Below are positions 34,514-45,325 of a DNA stretch of 64,000 nt, in pieces. A program made the position numbers and the translations under genes. Each line of letters begins with the position of its first letter. Within the stretch, counting starts at the first letter, position 1. The notes beneath the pieces were generated by a model. The model did not search any database and was not told the origin of the DNA. It saw nothing but the letters and a program-made list of their open reading frames with translations. The stretch is from Dermanyssus gallinae (Eukaryota; Arthropoda; Arachnida; Mesostigmata; Dermanyssidae), in NCBI GenBank assembly GCA_003439945.1, contig QVRM01002107.1:46075-110074 (forward strand). Reading direction: 5' to 3'.

Positions 34514-36357
34514 GGATCGGGGGATAGAGCCGGATGAAGCGATGCTGTTAATACCACGAATCATGGGTTTAATTGGTTCCGACATGGCACGTATCTGAGT
34601 GAAGCAATTTCTATTTGCAAAGTTAGCTTAACGTTTTATTTAACATGGATAATCCATTTTTACCTTGCCTAGAGACCTTGTATTTTGTCGAAGGAATATA
34701 AAATTGGAACACCGGACAGAAGGAATGGACTTAGTGGGCAGGGCTTCAAGAGGGCTGATGCATTGCTTCTTTTGTATTAACATCTTGCAAAAAATGCACT
34801 TTTATGGCATTATGAACAGGTGCACTGTAGAATTTTCTGTAATGTGTTGAAAAGCGGTCTGCTCTATCAAACACGCTGTGCTTGTAATACGGTGAAAGCA
34901 TTTATAAACATGGTAAATTACCAAGTCATTATTATGGTAAATATCACTTTATTTTGCATCAGTACATTGATTGCGCTACCTGATACATGTTATCACCAAT
35001 AGAAGTGATTGATTGCTCATTGACCACTGTCCCTCAAGTAAAACACATAGCAGCAGAAATTGAAAGTCAAGTTTGCGGCACTTAGCGAGGTAAAGGCGTT
35101 CGTGAAAATATTTGATACCACCAGCGATTGGTACAACTTTTGTTTATCACGCAAGTGCTAAAGGTTCTATTCAAGTTTTGGGTAATGCTACATACGCCTT
35201 CATATAACAAAAAACGCTTAACATTTATAGGTAAGTAGGACTTGTTGGAAATCTGCTTGGCCCCATTCAGTTGTTTCGTCTTGGATGTACGCCACCTCAA
35301 CCCGTGCCGACATGCAGTCACGGCATTAGCTGTTTTTCACTTGAGCAGTGGCAACGCAACAACAGTAATGCTAATGGTCATCACACAAACGATGACAATA
35401 ACACTACAATGCTATCGGCAGCAACAGGACGTGTACGACGCGCCCATGCCAGCAGATGGGCCAAAACTTCGCAGCCATTCAAAACGTTTCGGGCGGAAGC
35501 GACAGTACGGTCAGTTTGCCTAGCAGAGGCGATGCGTGACACGGACGAAATATCGGGTACAGACAGATAGACGCTCTAACAAAAAGTAAAAAAATGATAT
35601 ATCATACAATATAACCATGCATGGTTGACGAGATCGGTCCACGTTCGAGAACGATAACGGTGGGGGGCATACGGCGAAGAGGCACCGAAGGACCATGGAA
35701 CAGCACAAACCCTCTGAAGGTTTATGCTCGCCGAATATGGCCATCCAGCACTATTGCTGTGTGTGGCAGCTTCTCCAAGCTCTTTTGAGCTGTTCGGGAC
35801 GAAATAGGGTTTGATCGTTTGCACGTTCGCTACGCTGCATGATCGGTTCGAAGTACGGCAGCGCCAACCACGTGACGGCATGTACGTTGACTGTCCTATT
35901 AGGGGTGACGAGACGACAACAACTGGAACAGCATAATACCCCACCAGATAGAAAGACCGCCCAACTCGTTCAACCGAGGTGGGGTGGAATATGCAAGCGT
36001 ATCCGCCTGTTTGGCTGCACGAAATGCTACCATTGCGTAGTCGTCGACGTCATCATCGTTGGCAACCGTTGTGAATCGTTTTTTTCTCTCTCTATTACCT
36101 ACAACTACGTTGTTCGGAAGAAGGCGCTGAAGGCTAGCGAGAAGAGGGCCGAAGTGATATAGCAAGACCCCTAAATGTGAGTCTCGTCGCGCCGTAACAT
36201 TTGAGGATTGGTGACAACGGAGATCATAACTAGACCGACAAAGTTGTTGATGACGATGTGGATAATGGTAAATATAGGGATGATGGTGACGATGGCAGCA
36301 ATGTTGCAGCGTTTGATGGGGCCGATTTCCCGGAAATAACTGTAGCATATCGCAATG
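34018..36357. other. no recognisable gene
   Basis: ORFs around 34177-34446 (minus) and 35242-36160 (both strands) show no domain. The 35242-35570 frame contains a short Asn-rich run from AAC repeats. Confidence 0.45.
34474..34513. repeat. (TA)n microsatellite
   Basis: Follows a CTCTCTCT stretch; single TTTA interruption. Confidence 0.95.
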
Positions 36358-36388
36358 GTCGTAGTAGTAGTAGTAGTAGTAGTGGTAA

Positions 36389-36423
<35 letters not shown>

Positions 36424-36455
36424 AAAGTAGTAGTAGTAGCAGTAGTTTTAGTAGA
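36358..36455. repeat. (GTA/TAG)n array with GGTAAAAG spacers
   Basis: TAG/GTA trinucleotides broken twice by TGGTAAAAG, giving a higher-order unit. Plus frame reads poly-Ser with Gly-Lys spacers, minus frame poly-Leu. Confidence 0.9.
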
Positions 36456-38450
36456 AACAGTAGAAGAAAAACAAGCATGTACATTGGCGAGATACTTGTT
36501 GCGATTGTGTTATTAAGGTAAGGCTCCCCACTGTTGCTGCCTCTGTCAAGGGTTGTTCCTGGTTCTTTCTCCTCTCTAACTCCGTCGTTTATCCCAAACA
36601 TAAGCTTTGAGTTTATTTCACTATTCGCGCGTCACTAGGCGTGAAGTGAAGACAAACTTCACGTATTCATTTAGAGTACCAATTCGGGACTCACTTACAT
36701 TATATATATATGAATATATCTATATTTATTTCTGAAATATATATATTTCAGGCACGGGCGATAGCCTTCTATAAAAAATACTTTTAATGATTACAATTGT
36801 TTAAAATGTGCAATTATTAAAATTTCAAGTTCAATGAGGAATTACTGAGTCTAAATAAATTTGCCGCCCACTCGAAGGCGGCCCCATACAAATATATAGG
36901 TGGCCCCAGAATATTCAGCCGGCATATTTTAATGCTTCTGAGCTCCCGCGCTCAGTTCTGCTCTCTCGACAATCAGCTCTTTTCGTTAATAGAACAGTCT
37001 AAGGCTGCCAAATCCAAGATGGGCCGAGACGAGAAAACGGGATCTTTGTTCAATTCACAGTTGGAATAACTCGCCTTGTATAAACACCATTCGTGAACTT
37101 GTACAAAAGTTTTACAGGACAACTCTAATATATAGTATGCTATATAATGGAATATATATATATATATATATATATATATCCACATAAACACATCGTTCTT
37201 CAAAAATACATTCACACAAACTCACCTTTCAAGCTAATTCGTCGTACAAGCAAGCTACACCGCCAAGCTACTCTAGGTAGATGGCGGTAGACAGTGATTT
37301 ACGTTTGCGTCCGCTCAGGCACTCTACGCTCTTATATCCCCCCATAGCAACATCTCTATATATTATCTATGCCCTATATAAGTGCTTTAATTTCATCCAT
37401 GTCAGTCACGATGGCTAACGCAGCTTCTTTACAATACTCACAATCGGTACTATCTTTAGTTGCTATTTTTCAGTTGTTTGAAATATTTATATATCGGAGT
37501 TTTTCTAATGGGAACATCAAAATACAGTAGCATTGAACCAACTACATAAACCTTTTCACCATTGAAACAGATACACATCTCTCTGCATCATCTCAACTGC
37601 TCTATATATCCTGCTATACGTTCCATCTATTAGATTACCTCCACAAACGTCTCATCTACCCTCTTCATACGTCCTATATTTGTTGCACCGTATCCTTAAA
37701 TTGTCAGCAACTAAGCAGGTTTCTCCTTTTTGCGCGCGCTGTCTCTCTCTCTGCCGAACGGTCAACACTTTGTTTTTCAGTTTTGTTTTACCTCTTCCGG
37801 TTTCCTCTTGATAATTCGCTACTCCTGCATGCCCAGCTTTATCCAACTTCCCCCATCTATCTCTCTCTATTTTTTGTCCCACATTCACAATGTACAATAC
37901 TAGGTGCTAACAACAACAACAACAGCAATTACATGAACACTAGCATCGTCAAACAACAACATCAACGTGAACAACAAGAACAACTGCACTCACAGGGCCC
38001 GATGTGGTCGGTGGCACAGACACACTAATGGGCATACATAAATGTCAAATTATCGGCTCATTCGGCTCTCTCCATCCAGCGGACGCGAGTTGTGCTTTGC
38101 TCGGTTGCAGCCATTCTCGCAGCGGGCGTTCGCTCCTGCTGCTGTTGCTGCTGCTGTACGGGCTCGAAACATATCTATCGTTTCCTCCGTCCTGAATGCG
38201 TTGCCGGCTTGGCAGCCGGGCTAACGGCTGGTCAGTTGGGATCCTGGCCAAGGGCCCTCCCGTGTGCCGACTAATTGCCGACTAATATCTTTCGGACATG
38301 CTATTACGACATTACCGGCCATAGCGGGGCTATGCACGTCAAATATCGATACACCTTATTCTCACTGTCTTTCTATCTCTCTCTCTCGTTCTCTCTTTGT
38401 CCTAAACACACTTACATAATGCTCTGTTCGCGTCCCCTTCCTCTTGTTTC

Positions 38451-38451
<1 letters not shown>
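36456..38451. other. no recognisable gene
   Basis: Contains a 20-base palindrome centred near 36741 (CTGAAATATATATATTTCAG), a TA tract and CAA/AAC patches near 37911-37980. ORFs are short and unremarkable. Confidence 0.5.
37152..37179. repeat. (AT)n microsatellite
   Basis: AT run between TATAATGGA and CCACATAAAC. Confidence 0.95.
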
Positions 38452-38491
<40 letters not shown>

Positions 38492-38520
38492 TCTCTCTCT
38501 CTCTCGCTCTCTCTGCCTCT
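38452..38520. repeat. (CT)n microsatellite
   Basis: Long CT run with three single-base interruptions; gives Ser-Leu or Glu-Arg repeats in translation. Confidence 0.95.
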
Positions 38521-38791
38521 ACCACGCATAACATTGCGCGAACGCACGCATGGCGGACGTTTGCCGGAATTTCGACCGACTCTCACTGGACACAATTGAT
38601 TGAAGCTCTTTTAGAGCTCTCCGGCAGGTTCGGTGGCGGCGATGCTGTCCGCCTCCAGGTAACCTTTGAAAAATAGTGCGTACGATTGATTTATCAGCTA
38701 TTTGAACGTGGGTGCAGCACGCATAGGTATCCTATATGTGTGGACCTACATAATCTGCAGGCAAATTTAACGTTGACCGCTAGAATATATC

Positions 38792-38814
38792 TATATATAT
38801 ATATATATATATAT
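38792..38814. repeat. (AT)n microsatellite
   Basis: AT run after GAATATATC; next tract is 155 bases away. Confidence 0.9.
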
Positions 38815-38960
38815 ACATGCAAAAGGTAAAAATAGCTCAGTGGGACGAAATGAGAAGGAAAACTCGGTATAGTACAACACCAATTCCTTGGTTCAAACTA
38901 TGTGGGTAACGTAAGTTTACCAAATTAAACAACATAACATCTAATAGTAAAATTAATACT

Positions 38961-38968
<8 letters not shown>

Positions 38969-39001
<33 letters not shown>
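38969..39001. repeat. (AT)n microsatellite
   Basis: AT run between ACACATACAT and CCATTTTAAG. Confidence 0.95.
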
Positions 39002-39003
<2 letters not shown>

Positions 39004-39730
39004 ATTTTAAGTTTTTTAGTTTCATAATATTTTTTAGTTTCTTTATCAAAATACATTATGCACTTCGGGCATCGTTGTTAAAACCGCGGTAGTGTAGGAA
39101 TCACAAAGCCACTAAAAATCGATAATATTTATCGTCCAATGTCGGGGATGTCCGCAGTACTGTCTCTGTCAAATTTCATTCTCTGGACACTTTAATTTAA
39201 GCTCTACGAGGATGTGTACGTGCATACGGACGGGGGAAGTTCTAGCAAATTCAATAAAAAATAGTTTCGTATGAAGTGAGACAGAATGACGTATGAAATA
39301 TATGCTGTTGTCTTTTTACACAATTTACATAGTTATGTTTAAGAGAACATAACCATTGCAAAATTACGGTGCTGATGATTAAACATTAAATTAAAAATTG
39401 ATTGAAAAAAAAACGAGCATCTACACATATATACGTATGTACAATTGCAAGCATGTATACAAAAACACGTTTGTATATACACGTATGTAGTATACATGTA
39501 TGTACATTCACATGCGCGTATAGATACGTTTATACATATACATGTGTTTACATATGCGTATGCAATACTGTACCAATACAAATGACTGTTGTGGGTTGGA
39601 GTCCCACGCTACCGGCTCACGCTTGCAGAGGGCTTCCCCGCCGTGATGACCGTGTAAACAACCGCATTTGCCAGTTACTTCACTAAAACCAAAAAACGTC
39701 TTAGTTTCCAAAACATTAGCTCTCGCTCAG
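39002..39730. other. no gene; alternating purine-pyrimidine block
   Basis: 39420-39560 is a degenerate series of ACGTATGT, ATACATGT and TATACACG units, nearly all alternating purine-pyrimidine. A weak tRNA-like segment at about 39590-39660 was considered and not called. Confidence 0.5.
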
Positions 39731-39734
39731 TATT

Positions 39735-40560
39735 AGAAATGGCGCAGCATTCGTGGCAGTGTCTTACATCCTCAGCCTCTTGTGAGTTGCACATACCGCA
39801 TAAGGTGAGTCAGCTTTATCAATGCGACTAATATATCGCCGAAAGCAGCTACCACGGCCTGTTAGTAGTTGCGTGAGAGTATAAGCAATCGAGCCGTGGT
39901 TAAGGCTGTACACATTTTTGATATCAGGGAGTATTGATTATGTCGAATATCCGGGGCGATCTGAATTACTGTCCATTTCTGGCATTAGCTTTTTTTGCTT
40001 AGGGTATCTCTTCTGCTGATCGGTCCCTCCGTCCAGAAGTTAATTAAGTGGCATTTTGAAACTAGTTCTTTTACTCTAAGGTTGCAGGGAATTTATCTAT
40101 GGCTGCTGTGAAAGCCATGCGAAACTGAGCGCCATAGGTATGTGAGTCCTGTTAGGTAAGCGATGCGTTGTAACCCTGGTAGTCGTGCGTTCTCATAAAG
40201 GCGGCATGATGCTCTAAGACGGCGCCAAAAAGCGTTTGCTTCGTCTGGTGTGCAGGAGAATTTTTTGGTAATTTTGCTAAGGCTTTTCAGGCCGTTTAAA
40301 AAATTGCTGTCTTTTTCCTTGTGGTGTAACGTGTTTCGGTATTTAAACAAAAAGTGCCGTTCTTCAAGGCTCAGGATAGTCTCCGGTGGTGAGCATTGTA
40401 TCCATCATGCGTGTGAACACCTTTGGGGATGTTCTTCATGTACACGTACAGCTTGCGGGGCACCCCATCTTGGCTCGGAACCTTTCTTAGTCGTATGCGT
40501 TCGGCCACGATTCTAATCTCTTGGATTAAGATTGGCTCAAAGAGCACCGGCTGCGGCTGG
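39735..40560 (-). mobile_element. non-LTR retrotransposon E remnant, internally deleted
   Basis: The minus strand begins with an RT entry segment, IQEIRIVAERIRLRKVPSQD followed by GVP (about 40550), equivalent to the EEI...KAPGPDGVP block. It ends with YTLTQLLTGRGSCFRRYISR followed by IDKADSPYAVC and a Cys/His cluster (about 39880-39740). The latter is the 'LTQxLTGHGxFxxYLxRxxKxxxxxC' tail typical of R1/Jockey-type ORF2 proteins. The RT palm (motifs A-C) is not found in the 600 bases between, so it is deleted or unrecognisable. Stops and frame changes are frequent. Confidence 0.75.
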
Positions 40561-41979
40561 GTCTTTGCGAGAAGAGTGCAGTTATAGTTATAATTTCTTG
40601 TCGCTATGCCTATTAAGCTAAGGTAGCAGCAGGCCACCCAGCTTGTACTCTTAGGTTGACTAGGCCCAGGGCGTAACCAGTTAGTTACGCAATAAGCCTT
40701 AACAGTCTTCGAGTGGACAACGACAATATGACAACATGAATGTGTTGTCACATAATCTATATCGTATGTTTTGCCTCCCATGGCCAACGGTCCTAGGCAA
40801 GGTCTGATCTCCCTGGCTAAAGAGAGAGTTTACACATCCGACCAGCATACAATTTGCGAGAAAGGTCCCTGCAGCATGTAAATGGCGAGCATCACAAATA
40901 GTCACGCTGCAAAGAGAGTCATAATTAGACCCAGACTACTTACTAGTAGGGGTGGCTGTGCGTCGCGCATTTTTATACGCGTGATCTTGTGCCCTTTGCC
41001 CCAATGGTTTGCTTCAACCTCCTCGCACAATGAGTTCCAATGGTCTATTTTACTATTTTTAATAACCTTATGTAGGGCTCTTTGCAGGGCACCCCGGGGT
41101 GTTCGTAAGTTGTAGATCTGCCCGGGTTGCCTATTTTAGGAGAATCACTTCTGCCATCTTCTATAAAATGCTAACATAAGGTGATGATGCCCTATTTAGG
41201 TTGGTGCTGGGTGACGGCGACTACCTAAGTGCAGCAAAAGCGAATTCTGGCCCAAGGGCATCGTGGCTCGCCGTTGGGCTCGGGATGCTCCTTACGAGAA
41301 GATAATTAAGGCAAGCTTCATAGTGCCTGTTCAGGTACTCGCAGGTGAATGAACAGATCTAGAGATGCTGACGCAGAGACTGCGAGGTTTCTCTGAAGGC
41401 TTGATTAAAGCTGTGAAGAACGTAGAAAACCATCTGACCTAGCGTTGACATGCTTACGTCGGTGGACATTGACTCTTTACAGAGACATACCAGCGGGAGG
41501 AACTGTATGTCCATAGTATGCGCAGGTTTCACTATCTGCGGAAGACCGTGGTGTACCATTAGGTGAATTATCAATATACCTACATAAACAAACGTATACC
41601 GCCGGTGCAAGTGTGAAGAAGAACGTTTTTTGTGTGTGTCTCTCGGCTATGAGGGTAAATATAGCGGTCTTCAACTTTACCCCAATTCTTGACTCGGCAA
41701 AGGTCGCTGACACGGTGAGTTCTGGTGAATTAAGTCTTGATTTGTTTATGCTAACCATCGTCGGTGGTGACTTCGATGATACCCATACTGATGGTGGGGC
41801 TAATATTGATGACAATGCGTCAGCTAATGGAGAATCTGAGATTGTGTAAACGCACACAAGGTTGAAGCTCCAATATTCTCGAGATTGCTCTAGTGAAACA
41901 CCTATTGGTGTCAGCAATAATCTTGCACTCCCTGCCGAGAGAAAAGGGTGCGAGCCAGACCAGGTGTACTATAAGCAAT
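40561..41979. other. no recognisable gene
   Basis: ORFs on both strands up to 146 codons lack recognisable motifs. Some may belong to the flanking retroelement remnants, but I could not align them. Confidence 0.45.
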
Positions 41980-42089
41980 GGATTTCTTTCGCCGGCTTAT
42001 GGAGAGGTCGGGAAACGCGTGATGCAATCCATGGAACTTAGTCAGAGATTGAACGAGCTTTGACAAAACCCGCAAGCTATTTGTACTTC

Positions 42090-42420
42090 GACAAAGCACT
42101 TCGAGATATCCTGGCGGAGTAATTTCGACACGCAGAAGTTGCTAGCTCTCTTCTAAGCGCTATTTCGAGCTTCCTTGGTGAGGACACTTTACAGGTTGAG
42201 CAGGATGTATCGCGGGTAAGGCAAAATGTGGGACTCCGCAAGGGAACCCACTGAGCTGCGTCTTCTTCATGTCTCTGCTTGGCGATTTTGTCGACCATGT
42301 TTAACAGGAGTACCAAAAGGCTATTGTTATGATGTATGCAGATTGCATTAAGGTCGCTCATTACGACCTGGGTGCCATCAAAGCGTTATACGTGTATGTT
42401 AAGATAATTTAATTGAGGTT
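42090..42420 (+). mobile_element. reverse transcriptase remnant, motifs B and C
   Basis: The plus strand, across one frame change near 42220, reads HAEVASSLLSAISSFLGEDT, then GTPQGNPLSCVFFMSLLGDF (motif B, about 42229), then VMMYADCIKVAHYD. The motif C codons at 42335-42346 read Tyr-Ala-Asp-Cys, so the second catalytic Asp is lost. A stop falls between the motifs. Sequence upstream of 42090 does not show motif A clearly. Confidence 0.75.
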
Positions 42421-43404
42421 GAAGGCGCCGCGTACTCTACCATTTGAAAGCTTTACCTTGGAATGGGAAGTAAAGTTGAACAAGTCCGACGGGAGATTGG
42501 AGATTACTTATTTTTCCGTGCCTCCCAAGCCAATAAATGAGATGATGATTTGTTTCGATGCTTTGTCATACCACATATGTATACGATAATAAGTTGAGTC
42601 GTTATCTTGATTGTCCCATATTTTGTTGCTCTCATTATTTTAACCGTCCTTCACGTCGAGACAACAACATTCGCATAGCCGCTGCTGCCGCAGTATTCGC
42701 ACCAAATGTCGGTGGCTGGGTTAGCTTAGGCTAGCTTAGGCCGACTATGACATCGGTTGTAGCTACAAGCAGTGAGCGGGAAACGGGACAGTACACAAGC
42801 TATTTTGCAGAACACTGTTGTGGATGTGACGTCATCATAAAGGCGAATGTAACCTACGACAATCTAATGGCTTCATATACATACGGGACACTGCCTAAGA
42901 TAGTATACTATTTTTGTTCTCAAATCAATATGAAGTATAACTGATTTTACTTGACGGCCACCATGACCACAAAAATGCAACTCCGAAAGCTATTTAATAA
43001 TTCATTATAAAGCAATCCGTAAATAACACATTTTCAATAAGCTTAACAATTAAGTGTATTTTGCATAAAATGTTAGCGCTCGTATACATATAAATATATA
43101 TATATATATATCACTTTATCAAATCAACTTCTGTAGCATTAACCCTAATTTAGCACATTATTAAATGAGGCAGGGCTGTTATACAGTAGGGTGTCATCAT
43201 TAAAAAGCATTAGGGATTAGTGATGATTTGGTTCGATAGTCGAACGAGGCCTTAATCAGACACAGCTCGTACTATCAACTTTGCTTAGAAACTAAATGCA
43301 GGTCAACGGAGCGCCACTAAATCATTCAGATATGAAGCCTTTCAAGGGTTTTGTCTCATGTTCGACGAAAAGTTTTGTAATCATATTAAAAATCTGCGTA
43401 AATC

Positions 43405-43406
<2 letters not shown>
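42421..43406. other. no recognisable gene
   Basis: Contains dispersed repeat Y copy 1, a short TA tract (43094-43111) and otherwise AT-rich unique sequence. Confidence 0.5.
42657..42775 (+). repeat. dispersed repeat family Y, copy 1
   Basis: Aligns with 44735-44865. Blocks in the same order in both are ACAACATT(C/T)GCATAGCCGCTG, CCGCA and GCACC, then GCTTAGGCC, CGGTTG and CTACAAGCAGT. Small indels separate the blocks. Family unknown; no coding or tRNA-like boxes seen. Confidence 0.7.
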
Positions 43407-43478
<72 letters not shown>

Positions 43479-43489
43479 AGATGTATTCA

Positions 43490-43552
<63 letters not shown>

Positions 43553-43575
43553 AGATGTATTCAATATCAGTCATT
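43407..43575. repeat. duplicated (TA)n plus TTGTAGATGTATTCAATA unit
   Basis: (TA)34 at 43407-43475 is followed by TTGTAGATGTATTCAATA. A second TA run (about 43490-43549, one G interruption) is followed by the same 18 bases and then CAG. The two units form a tandem duplication with a period of about 74 bp. Confidence 0.9.
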
Positions 43576-44370
43576 TCGTAGCGCTTGTTGGTTAGCTTTT
43601 TGCGCGTTTATGCGGGATAGACCTATAATAAAGGTCCCGTTCGTAGCATTTGCTTTTCTATGACATTCCAGAGCTTCCCGGACATCGTAAACGTTTTTGG
43701 ACTATTTGTTTGGATTCCTCACGAAAAATGTATCTTCCCTTTTTAACTTTGTGGTACTCTCACCTCTTACACGTTTACTCTGTTAAATCTGCAAAGTCTG
43801 TTAATGAGATATCTAAGACTGGTTGAGGCCTAACTTGACGAAGAAAAGCGGACCTATACTGTCTATCATACTGAAAAAGGGCCCAATCTTCTGGTTCACG
43901 TCGTCGTCGTCGTAAGCTGTGGTGTTTGCGTAGCCTGGCGGCCCGCACTGCTTGAGAAGGCCCGTGTGCACACGCCTAGGTATCTTGCCATAGAGTGCCC
44001 TCTATCGTACTGCACAGTGCGATCAACAAATGAAGGTGGAGCGAGTACAAAAAAACACAAGGGCTCACGTCACATCGTTCGCCATGGGCCACAAAACTCG
44101 CCGAGGTAGCTGCCCCGTGGAACGGCAACGGCTCGCCGCTTCACCATGCGTTGGGCCATCTCGTTCCGTCATGGCCGAATGGGAATATTCTATTTGCGTG
44201 CTTGTCTCCTCGACAAGCAGCTGCTGTTTCGGCTGTATAAGATCGTGGCGGTCGCCTTTCGCGGAAACGTCACGTTCTTCGTGCATGTGGGGGTCCGTCT
44301 ACTACCAACGCCAGCACTTCCATCATCGTCATTGGTTCTCCTAAGGGCAGTAGGATGTACTCACGGGCAA

Positions 44371-44372
<2 letters not shown>
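43576..44372. other. no recognisable gene
   Basis: GC-richer from about 43890 with GTCGTCGTCGT near 43901. Overlapping ORFs at 44030-44373 on both strands have no recognised domain. Confidence 0.45.

Positions 44373-44401
<29 letters not shown>
44373..44401. repeat. (AT)n tract, left flank of repeat X
   Basis: Directly abuts the unique part of dispersed repeat X copy 2. Confidence 0.95.
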
Positions 44402-44404
44402 ACA

Positions 44405-44490
44405 CTAAACCATATGTTCTCATGGAAGGTAACCCGCCAACTCCATGGAAACTTGATGTTAACAGACTAAACATTTCCTTAAATAAAGCG

Positions 44491-44494
<4 letters not shown>
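44405..44494 (+). repeat. dispersed repeat family X, copy 2
   Basis: Reverse complement of 10799-10888 with scattered differences. Ends AAATAAAGCGTATT and passes straight into a TA tract, so both ends of this copy are bounded by TA microsatellites. Confidence 0.85.
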
Positions 44495-44550
<56 letters not shown>

Positions 44551-44552
44551 TT
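44495..44552. repeat. (TA)n tract between opposed X repeats
   Basis: TA run with TATTAATATTAAT at its right edge. It lies at the centre of a large inverted arrangement: AATAAAGCGTATTAAT on the left, ATTAATACGCTTTATT on the right. Confidence 0.95.
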
Positions 44553-44603
44553 AATACGCTTTATTTAAGGAACGGTGTAGTCTGTCGCTACAAACTTTGA
44601 AAT
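44553..44603 (-). repeat. dispersed repeat family X, copy 3 (internally deleted)
   Basis: Starts AATACGCTTTATTTAAGGAA and ends GTCGCTACAAACTTTG, both found at the two ends of the 10799-10918 copy. The middle 60-70 bases are missing. Opposite orientation to copy 2. Confidence 0.75.
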
Positions 44604-44691
44604 ATATATATTTATTTGCCAATGCAATAGCCGCGGAGGCAACAGTATGCCTCTTGCGGGGTTTCGCAAATACTGTCCTTAGTTGTTGTAG

Positions 44692-44699
<8 letters not shown>

Positions 44700-44728
<29 letters not shown>
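44700..44728. repeat. (AT)n tract between GTTGTTGTAGACAACAAC and CAACAACAGCAAC
   Basis: TA run bordered on the left by GTTGTTGTAGACAACAAC, a near-perfect palindrome. Repeat Y copy 2 begins directly to the right. Confidence 0.9.
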
Positions 44729-44730
<2 letters not shown>

Positions 44731-44734
44731 ACAA

Positions 44735-44865
44735 CAGCAACATTTGCATAGCCGCTGCTACTGCTGCCGCTGCATCCGCACCGAAATCATCGCTCGGTGA
44801 CTATGAGCGAAAAGCTTAGCTTAGGCCAGCTCGACACCGGTTGCTGCATCTACAAGCAGTTATTG
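44735..44865 (+). repeat. dispersed repeat family Y, copy 2
   Basis: Partner of 42657-42775, same orientation, about 2.1 kb away. This copy has extra CTGCTACTGCTGC trinucleotide units in the middle. Confidence 0.7.
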
Positions 44866-45164
44866 AAGGGAGCGAGGTCAAGCCGCTTACGGCCAGTAGA
44901 TGCCCTACAAAGTCATCAGCGCCCCATTGACCCCCAGCAAAAATCTTATTTGTTCCTTATTCCCAGTTACAGTCTCAGTTTTCTTCGCAAATACCTACTG
45001 GCCTCTCTCAATCTTCACTGTTTCTAGTGCCCTGCCGATTGCTGCCAAAAATTCCAAATACGTACATCGAGTATATGTGTTTGGCGGTCCGGTTTAGGCT
45101 GATGGCTACGGTTGAGACCCGCAGCTGGCCGCTCCTGTTTGTCCAGGAGGCCCTCTATCTCACA

Positions 45165-45186
45165 GTTGTTGTTGTTGTTGTTGTGG

Positions 45187-45249
<63 letters not shown>

Positions 45250-45325
45250 GTTGTTGTTGTTGTTGTTGTTGTTGTTATTGTTGTTATTGTTGTCGTTGTT
45301 GTTGCTGTCGTCGTTGTCGTCGTCA
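45165..45325. repeat. (TTG)n tract, about 160 bp
   Basis: Nearly pure TTG to about 45285, then TTA/TTG/GTC variants. Poly-Val, poly-Leu or poly-Cys on the plus strand, poly-Asn or poly-Gln on the minus strand. The longest trinucleotide run in the window. Confidence 0.95.

Noticed and set aside
39575..39680. tRNA-derived SINE on the minus strand
   Set aside because: A perfect GTGGG/CCCAC stem and some A/B-box resemblance, but the loop does not fit TTCRANN and the A box is poor; too weak to call.
43407..43600. Poly-Tyr-Ile ORFs over TA tracts here and at about 20 other places
   Set aside because: Direct translation of (TA)n; not genes.
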